From contig NZ_CP114200.1 of NCBI RefSeq assembly GCF_029392895.1, forward strand, positions 2,077,001-2,141,000: DNA of 64,000 nt. The letters are read 5' to 3'. The notes beneath the pieces were generated by a model, which was given only the letters and a program-made list of their open reading frames with translations, was not told the DNA's origin and did not search any database. The stretch comes from Streptomyces sp. 71268 (GTDB taxonomy: Bacteria; Actinomycetota; Actinomycetes; Streptomycetales; Streptomycetaceae). The position numbers were made by a program, and so were the translations under genes. The first letter of the stretch is position 1; each line of letters opens with the position of its first letter. Positions 54,989-64,000 of this stretch are shown piece after piece.

Positions 54989-55558
54989 TGGAACGCCCCC
55001 ACTTCGAGAGTCACGTCAACGTTCGCTCAGCCGCGACCGCACCATCGTCGCCGGGCCTTCGCCATCCGCGCCAGCCCTCGGCGTTCGCCTTCGCTCAGCG
55101 CCCTCCGTATCACACTCCGCTCCGAGCCATCGGCGCAGGGGGCGACGTAAGGGGCAGGCATCGTCGCGGTTGAGGTCGGTCGCGTGGCCACGCGGCTCCC
55201 GCCAACACGGCCGCGTACCAGCGAACTTGACGCGTCACGGCATGCGGTCGACTCAACCAGGTGACAAGCGCGGTTCCGGCTTGCGTGTACCGACGGTAAT
55301 CCTACGATCACTGCTCCAGCGAGGCGCTTCCGGGAAACGCCACCATTCGCCACCCCTTCGAATGAACTCCCCTGTCGCCCACCACGATTCACTTGTCACA
55401 GGTCGCCCTCACAAGGCGCAGTGGTGCGCCACAGGGCGTGCGTTTGACAACACACCACCCAGTACGCGGCAGCACGCCGCCTCGCCATCGGCAGCCACCG
55501 AGGGTTTCGGCGGAACTCCAACTCGTAACCATCAAGAGCGCAACCCGTTGGAGGGAGC
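54989..55558. other. divergent intergenic region between nsdA and the primase-like gene
   Basis: About 570 bases, less GC-extreme than the surroundings, likely with promoters for both genes. No array, hairpin or RNA gene stands out. I could not identify a BldD-type operator with confidence. Confidence 0.5.
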
Positions 55559-56227
55559 ATGGGCTTCACGATCGGCGGCATCCGAGACATCCGGTCGGCC
55601 TCACGGCGCCGCGGCCGTACGAGCGAAAGCACGACGGTGGCGGAGTACACCGGACTGTGGGGGTGGGACGTGAGGCCCGGAGCCCGAGCCGTGCGGGGAG
55701 CCGGTGGGACGCGCGAGTGCTCCTGCGGGGCGGTCGACTGCCCCGCCCCCGGAGCGCATCCACTGGCCGGAACGGAACTGGTCCCGGCGGGCTCCACCCT
55801 CGACGAGGCCGCGGTGATCTGGTCGGGTACGCCGGGCGCCGCGATGCTCCTCCCCGTCGGTCGCGCCTTCGACGTCCTTGAGGTGGGTGAGGCGGTGGGG
55901 CGCCACGCTCTGGTACGGCTGGAGCGCATGGGCTTACCGCTCGGCCCAGTGGCCGTCACACCCGAAGGACTCGCGCAGTTCTTCGTCGCCCCCGGAGCCG
56001 CGACCGAACTCCCGCACCTGCTCTACCGCATGGGTTGGGACGACGCCGACCTCGGCCTGCGCTGCCTCGGCCACGGCGAGCACGTCACGGCGCCGCCATC
56101 CGACCGCGGCGGACTCGGCCCCGTCCGCTGGCTGCGCCCACCCACCCTGGACACCGCCGACAGCCCCCCGCACGCGCGCCTGCTCCTCGGCACGCTGGCC
56201 TACGTCTGCCACCGCTCAGGAACCTGA
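55559..56227 (+). CDS. bifunctional primase/polymerase-like domain protein
   Basis: A 222-residue protein with a strong ribosome binding site (GGAGGGAG) before ATG 55559; it begins MGFTIGGIRDIRSASRRRGR. A segment with Cys-rich ECSCGAVDCPAPGAHPLAG, then AAMLLPVGRAFDVLEVGEAV, GPVAVTPEGLAQFFVAPGAA and GPVRWLRPP resembles the N-terminal prim-pol domain that precedes helicases in mobile elements, here as a stand-alone chromosomal protein widespread in Streptomyces. Catalytic acidic residues cannot be assigned. Distantly similar to the protein at 6586-7050. Confidence 0.8.
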   Translation: MGFTIGGIRDIRSASRRRGRTSESTTVAEYTGLWGWDVRPGARAVRGAGGTRECSCGAVDCPAPGAHPLAGTELVPAGSTLDEAAVIWSGTPGAAMLLPVGRAFDVLEVGEAVGRHALVRLERMGLPLGPVAVTPEGLAQFFVAPGAATELPHLLYRMGWDDADLGLRCLGHGEHVTAPPSDRGGLGPVRWLRPPTLDTADSPPHARLLLGTLAYVCHRSGT

Positions 56228-56940
56228 GCCAAGGTCCCGCCCCGTACGTCGGCGGGTCGTACGCCGGGCGCGCCGCCCCACTCCGCCACGGCTCCGCCAT
56301 ATCGCGCCCCGTGCCCTGGCTCGGCTCCGTACGACGCAACGCCGGTGCCCTTCAGCCAGAAGGTTCACCAGCGCCCACACGTTGTCGGCGCGCGGCACGC
56401 GCCTCGGAGCGCACAGCGGGCGCCAGCGGAGCTGGCGTGCGCTCCCACGCGCGCTCCGTGGCGCACGCACGCCTGGCCCGAGGCCGCCCTCTCCGCACCA
56501 GCTCGCTCCGGCGAGACCACCCCTGGCCCAGCCGCACCGCCACTCCCCCGGACGCGGCGCCGGCGCGCGCCCCGCCAGGCCCCGCGACTCGCCGAAGCAG
56601 CCAGGGCAGCCGGGACCAGCCCCGCGGCCCGGGAAATGCGCGCCCCCCCCACTCGCACGGGGCGCAGAGCAGCGGACCACGAGGGACGGAGCACGGGGCA
56701 CGGAGCCCCACACACGAGGCACGAGGCACGGAGCGCCCCGCACGGCGCACGGAGCACGGAGCACCGAAGCGGAATGCCCGACACACGCAACAGAAGCACC
56801 GCCTAACCACGCCCACGCCCCCCCAGCGCCGACACGTAGCGAACAAGACCCGGAGGGGCACCCCACGCGCGAGGGCCGCCCCGCGGGGTGCGGGGCGGCC
56901 CTGGGTGGTTGGCGCCTCGGTCGGGTTCCTCGTCGCGGGC
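56228..56940. other. convergent intergenic region with decayed heptamers, no gene seen
   Basis: About 710 bases. Diverged GGGGCAC/GGAGCAC copies cluster at 56689-56765. The rest is low-complexity Pro/Arg/Ala coding potential in several frames without motifs. Confidence 0.5.
56689..56765 (-). repeat. decayed heptamer cluster
   Basis: Copies such as GGAGCACGGGGCACGGAG and GGCACGAGGCACGGAG alternate with substitutions every unit or two. It looks like an old array that has lost homogeneity. Confidence 0.75.
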
Positions 56941-58155
56941 TCAGTCGCCGATCAGCGCGTCCACGAACGCCTCCGGCTCGAACGGGGCCAGGTCGTCCGC
57001 GCCCTCGCCCAGGCCCACGAGCTTGACCGGGACGCCGAGTTCGCGCTGCACCGCGATCACGATGCCGCCCTTGGCCGTGCCGTCGAGCTTGGTCAGCACG
57101 ATGCCGGTGATGTCCACGACCTCCGCGAACACCCGGGCCTGGATGAGCCCGTTCTGGCCGGTGGTGGCGTCGAGGACGAGCAGCACCTCGTCGACCGCGC
57201 CGTGCTTTTCCACCACGCGCTTGACCTTGCCCAGCTCGTCCATCAGGCCGGTCTTGGTGTGCAGCCGGCCGGCGGTGTCGATGAGGACGACGTCGGCCCC
57301 CTCGGCCACGCCCTCCTTCACCGCGTCGAAGGCGATGGAGGCGGGGTCGCCGCCCTCCGGGCCGCGTACGGTGCGGGCGCCGACCCGTTCGCCCCAGGTC
57401 TGGAGCTGGTCGGCGGCGGCGGCGCGGAAGGTGTCGGCGGCGCCGAGCACCACGGACTTGCCGTCGGCGACGAGTACCCGGGCGAGCTTGCCCGTGGTGG
57501 TGGTCTTGCCGGTGCCGTTCACGCCGACGACCAGCACCACGCCGGGCTTCTCCTGGCCGTCGGCGGTCACGCCGCTTTCGGTGTGCACGGTGCGGTCGCT
57601 GTCGGTGCCCACGAGCTGGAGCAGCTCGGCACGGAGCAGGGCGCGCAGCTCGTCGGGGGTGCGGGTGCCGAGGACCCGGACGCGCTCGCGCAGCCGCTCC
57701 ACCAGTTCCTGGGTGGGTGCCACGCCGACGTCCGCGGTCAGCAGGGTGTCCTCGATCTCCTCCCACGTGTCCTCGTCGAGGTGTTCGCGGGAGAGCAGGG
57801 TGAGCAACCCCTTGCCGAGGCTGTTCTGCGAGCGCGAGAGGCGGGCGCGCAGTCGTACCAGACGGCCCGCGCTGGGCTCCGGTACCTCGATCTCGGGTGC
57901 GGGTGGCGCCGCCGGCGCCTCGGGCTCCGTCGCGGTGGCCCCCGGCAGGTCCACCTCCTCGATGGTGCGACGGGGCTCTTCGCGTGGGGTTTCGGCTTCC
58001 TCGCCGACGTGTGGCTCGGCGGGCGGCGCGGTGATGGACGGGCTGCTCGGCGGGGCCGGGGGCAGCTGCTTCTTCTTGCGGCTGCTGACGACGAGCCCGC
58101 TGATCGCGGCGAGCGCGACCACAGCGATGACTACAGCAAGGATGACGATTTCCAT
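56941..58155 (-). CDS. ftsY: signal recognition particle receptor FtsY
   Basis: A 404-residue protein from ATG 58155 (MEIVILAVVIAVVALAAISG), an N-terminal membrane helix typical of actinobacterial FtsY. An acidic linker follows, then the NG domain: VGVNGTGKTTTTGKLARVLV (G1), LIDTAGRLHTKTGLMDELGK (G3), LTKLDGTAKGGIVIAVQREL (G4/G5) and the C-terminal GLGEGADDLAPFEPEAFVDA. It docks SRP-ribosome complexes at the membrane with Ffh. Located between the primase-like and NCS1 genes. Confidence 0.96.
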   Translation of the reverse strand: MEIVILAVVIAVVALAAISGLVVSSRKKKQLPPAPPSSPSITAPPAEPHVGEEAETPREEPRRTIEEVDLPGATATEPEAPAAPPAPEIEVPEPSAGRLVRLRARLSRSQNSLGKGLLTLLSREHLDEDTWEEIEDTLLTADVGVAPTQELVERLRERVRVLGTRTPDELRALLRAELLQLVGTDSDRTVHTESGVTADGQEKPGVVLVVGVNGTGKTTTTGKLARVLVADGKSVVLGAADTFRAAAADQLQTWGERVGARTVRGPEGGDPASIAFDAVKEGVAEGADVVLIDTAGRLHTKTGLMDELGKVKRVVEKHGAVDEVLLVLDATTGQNGLIQARVFAEVVDITGIVLTKLDGTAKGGIVIAVQRELGVPVKLVGLGEGADDLAPFEPEAFVDALIGD

Positions 58156-58345
58156 AACGAACCCAGTATCGGCCACGGGTCCTGAATCACGACGCCATCA
58201 GTTGGTGGCGAGGACCAAAGCCACTTAGGTTCCAAAGTTGGAGCAAAGTACGATGGTATGGGACGATGCAACGCGCGTAGAGTCCCCCGCGTCCCTCCCG
58301 GCGGCCATTCACCGGCCACCGCATGCACGCACGGAGCCCCCATCC

Positions 58346-59860
58346 ATGGACCAGACGTCCACCGCGTTCACCACCCCCCACGCCACGACGGCCGACTCCG
58401 CCACGACCGCGGCCGCGAGCGCCATCGAGACCCGCGGCATCGAACCCGTCCCCGCCCACGAGCGCCATGGCCGCGTGCGCGAGCTGTTCCCCACCTGGGT
58501 GGCCGCCAACATCAGCGTGCTGTTGCTCACGATGGGCGCGGGGCTGGTGGTCTTCAACGGACTCAGCCTCTGGCAGGTGCTGCTGGTCGCCGGGTGCGCC
58601 GCCACCGTCTCGTTCGGGATGGTGGGCGTGTTGTCGGTGTCGGGCAAGTGGGGTGGCGCTCCGGGCGCGATGCTCTCGCGCGCGACGTTCGGCGTACGGG
58701 GCAACTACTTCCCCGGCGCCGTGCTGTGGGTGGCCCGCTTCGGCTGGGAGACGATCAACGCGGTCACCGGCGCGTACGCCCTGCTGACCATCCTCGACCT
58801 GCTGTTCGGCGTCCGACAGAACAACCTGCTGGTCGTCGTCACGCTGGTCGGCTTCGTGGCCACCACGTTCCTGGTGAGCGGCATGGGCCGGGCCGTGCTG
58901 AACGTGTGCAACCGGTGGTCGACCTACGTCTTCGGCGCCTTCAGCGTGCTCGTCCTCGGCTATCTGATCGTCGACACCGACTGGGGCTCCGTCTTCGACC
59001 GTCCGACCGGCAGCACCGCCATGGTGATCGCGGGCATCGGCACCATCGCGGCGGGCGGCATCAGCTGGGTACCGACGGGGCCTGACTTCACCCGCTACCT
59101 GCCGCACGCGGCGTCCGGCCGGAAGATCGTCGGCGCCACGGTCTCCGGCGCGGCCCTGGTGTTCGTGCCCATGGTGCTCATGGGCGCCGTCATGGCCGTC
59201 GCCACGCCGGACCTCGCCTCCGCCGCCGACCCGGTGTCCTTCCTCGGCGACGTGCTGCCCACCTGGCTCGCGGTGCCGTACCTGATCACCGCGCTGGTCG
59301 GAATGCTGTTGATCAACAGCCTCTCGATGTACTCGGCCGGCTTCACCGCGCAGACCATGGGCGTCAAGCTGCCGCGCGCCCTCGCGGTCTCCGTCAACGC
59401 GGTCATCAGCCTGGTCGGCGGTCTGCTGCTGATGCTGGTCGCCAAGAGCTTCTACGGCTCGTTCATCACCTTCCTCACGCTGCTCGCCGTCTCCTTCTCG
59501 GCCTGGATCGGCGTGTACGCGGTGGACATGTTCCGCCGCCGCGCGCTGGTGGTGCGCTACGACGCGCGGGGGCTGATGGACACCGGTCGCAGCAGTCGGT
59601 ACTGGTACGTGGGCGGCTTCTGCTGGCAGGCCATGGTCGCCTGGGGGCTGGCCCTGACGGCCGGGTTGTGCTTCACGAAGGTGGACTGGTTCACCGGCCC
59701 GCTGGCGACGAGCTGGATCGGGCGCAACGGCCTGGGATGGGCCGCCACGATCCTCATCGCCGCGGTGAGCTTCGCGCTGCTCCCGCGCCCCCGTGAGGGC
59801 GCCGGCGCCGCCCCCCACGGGGCCACGGGCGATGGCCAGAAGTTGAACCCCGTCGGCTGA
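58346..59860 (+). CDS. NCS1-family purine/cytosine permease
   Basis: About 504 residues from ATG 58346 (GGAG upstream), beginning MDQTSTAFTTPHATTADSAT. Twelve hydrophobic segments are visible, including WVAANISVLLLTMGAGLVVF, GGAPGAMLSRATFGVRGNYF and SWVPTGPDFTRYLPHAASGR, which match the cytosine/purine NCS1 transporters. The substrate (cytosine, hydantoin, allantoin or similar) is not determined. Divergent from ftsY. Confidence 0.9.
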   Translation: MDQTSTAFTTPHATTADSATTAAASAIETRGIEPVPAHERHGRVRELFPTWVAANISVLLLTMGAGLVVFNGLSLWQVLLVAGCAATVSFGMVGVLSVSGKWGGAPGAMLSRATFGVRGNYFPGAVLWVARFGWETINAVTGAYALLTILDLLFGVRQNNLLVVVTLVGFVATTFLVSGMGRAVLNVCNRWSTYVFGAFSVLVLGYLIVDTDWGSVFDRPTGSTAMVIAGIGTIAAGGISWVPTGPDFTRYLPHAASGRKIVGATVSGAALVFVPMVLMGAVMAVATPDLASAADPVSFLGDVLPTWLAVPYLITALVGMLLINSLSMYSAGFTAQTMGVKLPRALAVSVNAVISLVGGLLLMLVAKSFYGSFITFLTLLAVSFSAWIGVYAVDMFRRRALVVRYDARGLMDTGRSSRYWYVGGFCWQAMVAWGLALTAGLCFTKVDWFTGPLATSWIGRNGLGWAATILIAAVSFALLPRPREGAGAAPHGATGDGQKLNPVG

Positions 59861-59942
59861 TCCGCGCCCTACCACCTGGCCGCACCGCCGGGCTACCGTC
59901 CCCTTCGCCGTCCTCGGACCGTCCACGGCGAAGGGGATTCCC

Positions 59943-60974
59943 ATGTCCGCTACCTTGCCCACCGGCCCGCCGACGGCGCCCAGCACCGCCGTACGGTTCA
60001 ACCTCGTGGACCCGACGGCCACCCCGGAATCCCTCTCCCGGCGCTACCGCGCGGCCATCGACATGGCCGCCTTCGCCGACGACCGTGGCATCGGCACCAT
60101 CCAGACCGAGGAGCACCACGGCGCGGTCAACGGCTGGCTGCCCTCCCCGCTCACCTTCGCCGGCACCGTCTTCGGCGCCACCCGACAGATCTCGGTCACC
60201 GTCGCGGCGCTGTTGGCCCCGTTGTACGACCCGCTGCGGCTCGCCGAGGACATCGCCGTGCTCGACCTGCTGAGCGGCGGCAGGCTGGTCACGGTCGCGG
60301 GGCTCGGCTCACGGCGCGCGGAGTACGGGGCGCACGGCAAGGACTGGCGCTGGCGCGGCAAGCTCCAGGACGAGGCGTTGGAGACGCTGCTCGCGGCCTG
60401 GACCGGCGAGCCGTTCGGCTACCGGGGCCGCACCGTTCGGGTCACCCCGCGCCCATACACGCAGCCGCATCCGCCGCTGTACGTCGGGGGCAACTCCCGG
60501 CCGGCGGCGCGGCGCGCGGCGCGGCTCGGGCTGCCGATGTTCCTGAACGCGCACCTGCCGCGGCTGGCGGCGTACTACCGGGCGCGGTGCGCGGAGTACG
60601 GCACGGCGGGGCGCTGCGTGATGCCGGCGCCCCGTACGCCGTTGCTACACCTGTCCGAGGACCCGGACCGCACCTGGGCGACGTACGGACAGCACCTGTT
60701 GCACGAGGCGCGGGTGCACGCCTCGTGGCAGGCGCCCCCCGCGCGCTCCGGGGCGCATCCCCCGGTGAGCGACGTGGACGCGCTACGCCGGCAGGGGCGC
60801 TACCGGGTCGTGACGCCGGACGAGTGCGTGGAGCTCGCGGGGAGCCTCGGCGACGGCGGGCGGCTGGTCCTGCACCCGCTGTGTGGCGGCATTCCGGTGG
60901 AGGAGGGGTGGAGTTCCCTACACCTGTTCGCGAGCGCCGTGCTGCCCAAGATCGCCGCCGCCCCGGCTCGGTGA
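59943..60974 (+). CDS. LLM-class flavin/F420-dependent oxidoreductase
   Basis: A 343-residue luciferase-like TIM-barrel protein starting MSATLPTGPPTAPSTAVRFN. Motifs: DDRGIGTIQTEEHHGAVNGW, PLRLAEDIAVLDLLSGGRLV and RPYTQPHPPLYVGGNSRPAA. Whether it uses FMN or F420 and its substrate are unknown. It follows the NCS1 gene by 82 bp and may be cotranscribed. Confidence 0.88.
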   Translation: MSATLPTGPPTAPSTAVRFNLVDPTATPESLSRRYRAAIDMAAFADDRGIGTIQTEEHHGAVNGWLPSPLTFAGTVFGATRQISVTVAALLAPLYDPLRLAEDIAVLDLLSGGRLVTVAGLGSRRAEYGAHGKDWRWRGKLQDEALETLLAAWTGEPFGYRGRTVRVTPRPYTQPHPPLYVGGNSRPAARRAARLGLPMFLNAHLPRLAAYYRARCAEYGTAGRCVMPAPRTPLLHLSEDPDRTWATYGQHLLHEARVHASWQAPPARSGAHPPVSDVDALRRQGRYRVVTPDECVELAGSLGDGGRLVLHPLCGGIPVEEGWSSLHLFASAVLPKIAAAPAR

Positions 60975-61004
60975 CGATGCCGGGGCGGTGCTTCGGCGAC
61001 CCGC

Positions 61005-61030
61005 GCGCCGCGGGCTGCCGCCCGCGGCGC
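61005..61030. terminator. perfect 11-bp hairpin between convergent genes
   Basis: GCGCCGCGGGC (61005-61015) and GCCCGCGGCGC (61020-61030) pair around TGCC. It lies 31 bp after the oxidoreductase stop and 17 bp after the convergent GlcP-like stop, so it can terminate both. Confidence 0.8.
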
Positions 61031-61046
61031 CGGGGCCACGGGGCGG

Positions 61047-62474
61047 TCAGCCCATCTCCTCCAGCGCCTTGCCCTTGGTCTCCGGCACCCACTTGAGGAT
61101 GAACGGGATCGAGAGCACGGCGAAGATCGTGTACATCACGTAGGCGCCGGAGAGGTTCCAGTCCGACAGCGTCGGGAAGCTGACGGTGATCGCCCAGTTG
61201 GCCACCCATTGGGCCGAGGCGGCGACGCCGAGCGCGGCGGCGCGGATCCGGTTCGGGAACATCTCGCCGAGCAGCACCCAGACCACCACGCCCCAGGACA
61301 GGGCGAAGAAGAGCACGAAGGAGTGCGCGGCGACGAGCGCCACGGTGCCCTGGGTGTCGGGCATCCGGATGTCCTCGCCGGTACCGGTCTTGGCCGAGAA
61401 CGCCCAGGCGGCGACGGCGAGGGAGGCCGCCATGCCGGCTGATCCGATGAGCGCCAGCGGCTTGCGGCCGATCCGGTCGACGAAGGTCATCGCGATGACG
61501 GTGCCGATGATGTTGATGATCGACGTGGTGAAGCTGTAGAAGAACGAGCTGCTCGGGTCGATGCCCACGGACTGCCACAGCGAGGACGAGTAGTAGAAGA
61601 TCACGTTGATGCCGACGAGCTGCTGGAAGACCGAGAGGCCGATGCCGATCCACACGATCGGCAGCAGCCCGGCCCGGCCGCCGAGCAGGTCCCGGAAGGT
61701 GGACCGCTCCTCGCGGCGCATGGCCTCCTGGATCTCGTCGACGCGCAGGTCGATGTCCACGTCCTTGCCCTCGACCTCGGCGAGCACCGCACGGGCCTGG
61801 TCGTACCGGCCGACCGAGATCAGGAACCGGGGCGATTCGGGGATGACCAGCGAGAGCAGGCCGTACAGCACGGCGGGCACGACCATGACGCCGAGCATCC
61901 ACTGCCATGCCTCAAGGCCCGCGATGGTGCCGCGCTGGTCGCCGTCCGCGAGGTTGAGGATGCCCCAGTTGACGAGCTGCGAGACGGCGATGCCTACGAC
62001 GATCGCCGCCTGCTGGAAGGAGGCCAACCGGCCCCGGTAGGCGGGTGGTGAGACCTCGGCGATGTAAGCGGGGCCGATCACCGAGGCCATGCCGATGGCG
62101 ACGCCGCCGAGGACGCGCCACATGGCGAGGTCCCACAGCGCGAAGGGTACGGCGGAGCCGATGGCGCTGATCGTGAACAGTACGGCGGCGATCTGCATGC
62201 AGCGGATGCGGCCGATCCGGTCGGCGATGCGCCCGGCCGCCGTCGCGCCGACGGCGCAGCCGATGAGGGCCGCCGCGATCACCTGCGCCAGGGCTTCCGA
62301 GCCGATGTCGAACCGGCCGCGGATCGCTTCGACCGCACCGTTGATGACCGAGCTGTCGTAGCCGAAGAGGAAGCCGCCCATGGCGGCTGCCGCGGTGATG
62401 AAGATGACGTGGCCGAGGTGCTCGGGCATGGCCTTACGGCCTTCCGGCGCCGGCGGCTGCGCGGTGCTGGTCAA
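61047..62474 (-). CDS. glcP: MFS glucose/sugar permease, GlcP-like
   Basis: A 475-residue MFS sugar porter. The TTG at 62474 is chosen because AGGAG is six bases upstream and the protein then reads MTSTAQPPAPEGRKAMPEHL, as in GlcP proteins I recall. Motifs: GYDSSVINGAVEAIRGRFDI, GRIADRIGRIR, PESPRFLISVGRYDQAR, QQLVGINVIFYYSSSLWQSV and PETKGKALEEMG. GlcP is the main glucose-proton symporter of S. coelicolor (SCO5578), required for glucose repression. A GCAACGTTGC palindrome upstream may be its operator. Confidence 0.93.
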   Translation of the reverse strand: MTSTAQPPAPEGRKAMPEHLGHVIFITAAAAMGGFLFGYDSSVINGAVEAIRGRFDIGSEALAQVIAAALIGCAVGATAAGRIADRIGRIRCMQIAAVLFTISAIGSAVPFALWDLAMWRVLGGVAIGMASVIGPAYIAEVSPPAYRGRLASFQQAAIVVGIAVSQLVNWGILNLADGDQRGTIAGLEAWQWMLGVMVVPAVLYGLLSLVIPESPRFLISVGRYDQARAVLAEVEGKDVDIDLRVDEIQEAMRREERSTFRDLLGGRAGLLPIVWIGIGLSVFQQLVGINVIFYYSSSLWQSVGIDPSSSFFYSFTTSIINIIGTVIAMTFVDRIGRKPLALIGSAGMAASLAVAAWAFSAKTGTGEDIRMPDTQGTVALVAAHSFVLFFALSWGVVVWVLLGEMFPNRIRAAALGVAASAQWVANWAITVSFPTLSDWNLSGAYVMYTIFAVLSIPFILKWVPETKGKALEEMG

Positions 62475-62569
62475 CGTGTACTCCTGAGGCCCGGCGGCAC
62501 TGCCGGGCGTGGGGGGTTGGCACTCCCAGTGGGGCACGATCAAAGGCGAGCCACCACTTGAAGGCAAAA

Positions 62570-62579
62570 GCAACGTTGC
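62570..62579. promoter_or_regulatory. palindrome GCAACGTTGC upstream of the GlcP-like gene
   Basis: Perfect 10-bp palindrome with a central ACGT, 95 bp upstream of the TTG start, in an A-rich pocket (AAGGCAAAAG precedes it). The CG-centred form resembles LacI-family operators. A ROK or LacI-type sugar regulator could bind here; none is in the window. Confidence 0.45.
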
Positions 62580-62694
62580 AGAGACTATGCATTCAAGTTT
62601 CGAAGTCAATACCCCCGCAACATGAGTAGTTCCACCCCGCGCCCGGCGAAGGCTTCAAGTGTTGATCTCCGTTCGCGCGGTACGCGCGGGCCGA

Positions 62695-64000
62695 TCAGCG
62701 CAACCGCTGGCTGATGACCTTCGAGACGCCGTCGCCCTGCATGGACACGCCGTACAGCGCGTCGGCGACCTCCATCGTGCGCTTCTGGTGCGTGATCACG
62801 ATGAGCTGCGAACTCTCCTGCAACTCCTCCATGATCCGGATCAGGCGCTGCAGGTTGGTGTCGTCCAGCGCCGCCTCGACCTCGTCCATCACGTAGAACG
62901 GGCTCGGACGAGCCTTGAAGATCGACACCAGCAGCGCCACGGCGGTCAGCGAGCGCTCGCCGCCGGACAGCAGCGACAGCCGCTTGACCTTCTTGCCCGG
63001 CGGCCGGGCCTCCACGTCCAGGCCGGTGGTCAACATGTTCTCGGGGTCGGTGAGAATCAACCGCCCCTCCCCGCCCGGGAAGAGGCGCGAGAAGACGCCC
63101 TCGAACTCGCGCGCCGTGTCCCGGAACGCCTCCGTGAAGACCTGCTCGACGCGTTCGTCCACGTCCTTGATCACCTGGAGCAGGTCGGCCCGGGTCTTCT
63201 TCAGGTCCTCAAGCTGCTCCGTCAGGAACTTGTGCCGCTCCTCCAGCGCGGCGTACTCCTCAAGCGCCAGCGGGTTCACCTTGCCCAACTGCTGGTACGC
63301 GCGCTCGGCGGCCCGCAGCCGCTTCTCCTGCTGGGCCCGTACGAACGGCACCGGCTGGTTGCGCGGGTGCTCCGGGTCCTGCGGCAGCTCCTCGCCCTCG
63401 GCGGGCGGCGACGGGGGCACCAGTTGGTCGGGGCCGTACTCGGCGACGAGGCCGGCCGGCTCCACGCCGAGCTCCTCCAGCGCCTTCGTCTCCAACTGCT
63501 CGATCCGCAGCCGCTTCTCCGCGCCGAGGACCTCGCCCTTGTGCACCGAGTCCGTGAGCTTGTCCAGCTCGGCGGCCAGCCCGCGACCCCTCTCCCGCTC
63601 CGCGACCAACTCGGCCTCGCGCTCCGTCTTCGCCGTCTCGGCCGACCGCCGCTCCTGATCGGCGCGCCGCAACGAGACCTCGACGTGCGCCAGCAGTTGC
63701 CGCGCGCCGGCGGCCACCGCGGCGCCGACGGCCGCCTCGTGCCGCAACCGGGCGCGACGCTGCTCGGCCCGCGCCCGCGCCTCCCGCTCCGCCCGCGCCC
63801 CGCGATCCAGCGCGTCCGCCCGGCCGGCCAGCCCCTTGACCCGCTCCTCGTGCGTACGGACCTGGAGCCTGGCCTCCATCTCGGTCTGCCGCGCGTTGGC
63901 CCCGTCGGCGGCGAGTCGGTCCCGTACGGCGGTGTCGGGCTCGTCCGCCCCGTCCTCGCCGAACGGCGACTCCTCCTCCGCCACGCGCAGCCGCTCGGCC
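62695..64000 (-). CDS. smc: chromosome segregation protein SMC, C-terminal part (runs off the window)
   Basis: The frame is open from the stop at 62695 to the window end, covering the second coiled coil (Arg/Glu/Ala-rich heptads) and the C-terminal head. The head has the ABC signature LSLLSGGERSLTAVALLVSI, Walker B SPFYVMDEVEAALDDTNLQR and H-loop-like LIVITHQKRTMEVADALYGV. The N-terminal Walker A half lies beyond 64000. SMC organises chromosome segregation during sporulation. Matches SCO5577 by order, just past glcP. Confidence 0.95.
   Translation of the reverse strand, partial: AERLRVAEEESPFGEDGADEPDTAVRDRLAADGANARQTEMEARLQVRTHEERVKGLAGRADALDRGARAEREARARAEQRRARLRHEAAVGAAVAAGARQLLAHVEVSLRRADQERRSAETAKTEREAELVAERERGRGLAAELDKLTDSVHKGEVLGAEKRLRIEQLETKALEELGVEPAGLVAEYGPDQLVPPSPPAEGEELPQDPEHPRNQPVPFVRAQQEKRLRAAERAYQQLGKVNPLALEEYAALEERHKFLTEQLEDLKKTRADLLQVIKDVDERVEQVFTEAFRDTAREFEGVFSRLFPGGEGRLILTDPENMLTTGLDVEARPPGKKVKRLSLLSGGERSLTAVALLVSIFKARPSPFYVMDEVEAALDDTNLQRLIRIMEELQESSQLIVITHQKRTMEVADALYGVSMQGDGVSKVISQRLR

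Noticed and set aside
58187..60022. 611-codon minus-strand ORF opposite the NCS1 permease
   Set aside because: Antisense shadow of a gene with clear membrane topology and family motifs.

Overview
The window reads as chromosomal DNA of a Streptomyces or very close relative. It is very GC-rich, codons are strongly G/C-ending, GTG and TTG starts are frequent, and it carries the sporulation sigma factor WhiG, the sporulation regulator NsdA, a four-gene type I signal peptidase cluster and an actinobacterial-type extended ribosomal protein S16. From memory, the gene order follows the S. coelicolor core from about SCO5676 (gabT) down to SCO5577 (smc), with many genes missing in between. I could not run a comparison.

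Layout. 1-7050: nitrogen and GABA metabolism and membrane genes (partial PucR regulator, large membrane ATPase, GABA aminotransferase, PAP2 phosphatase, small conserved protein). 7141-8142: an IS5-family element with perfect 23-bp ends and a -1 frameshift transposase. 8143-13162: a frameshifted NADAR gene, a DUF4190 membrane protein, an adenosine-deaminase-family enzyme and a glycerophosphodiester phosphodiesterase. 13163-16661: a divergent polyamine/GABA catabolism locus (aldehyde dehydrogenase, Lrp/AsnC regulator, aminotransferase). 17377-19514: a two-gene ABC exporter-like system. 19758-24104: a thiamine ABC transporter operon (ThiB, fused permease, ATPase) under a TPP riboswitch. 24411-31205: rlmN, then cdsA, frr, pyrH, tsf and rpsB. 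31206-38645: an M23-like envelope protein, TetR regulator, whiG, dprA, comM-like gene, yraN, DUF2469 and a Nudix gene. 38638-46048: sipZ-Y-X-W, rplS, trmD, rimM, khpA, rpsP. 46204-58155: SprT-like gene, archaeal-type proS, ffh, a glnD remnant, glnK, amtB with a GlnR box, nsdA, a primase/polymerase-like gene and ftsY. 58346-64000: NCS1 permease, LLM oxidoreductase, GlcP-like sugar permease and the 3' part of smc.

The most unusual feature is a family of heptanucleotide tandem arrays scattered through the window. There are two unit types, GTGCCCC and GTGCTCC, often joined by an identical 19-bp spacer (CAGGCAGGATCACCGCTCC). The arrays fill intergenic gaps, intrude into the 5' coding parts of the thiamine transporter genes and the 3' end of sipZ, and have no stop codon in any frame. 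The GTGCCCC type places GGGG every 7 nt on one strand, a canonical G-quadruplex pattern. One array sits exactly where glnD should continue after glnK; only about 43 codons resembling the GlnD N-terminus remain. This suggests the arrays are linked to, or mark, deletion junctions in this genome, although a misassembly at repeats must be excluded.

Functionally, several genes connect through nitrogen: GlnR box-amtB-glnK without glnD, gabT with a PucR-type regulator, and the aminotransferase/aldehyde dehydrogenase pair. The translation and secretion genes (rpsB to rpsP, ffh, ftsY, sipWXYZ) are intact and arranged in compact minus-strand operons bounded by strong hairpins.
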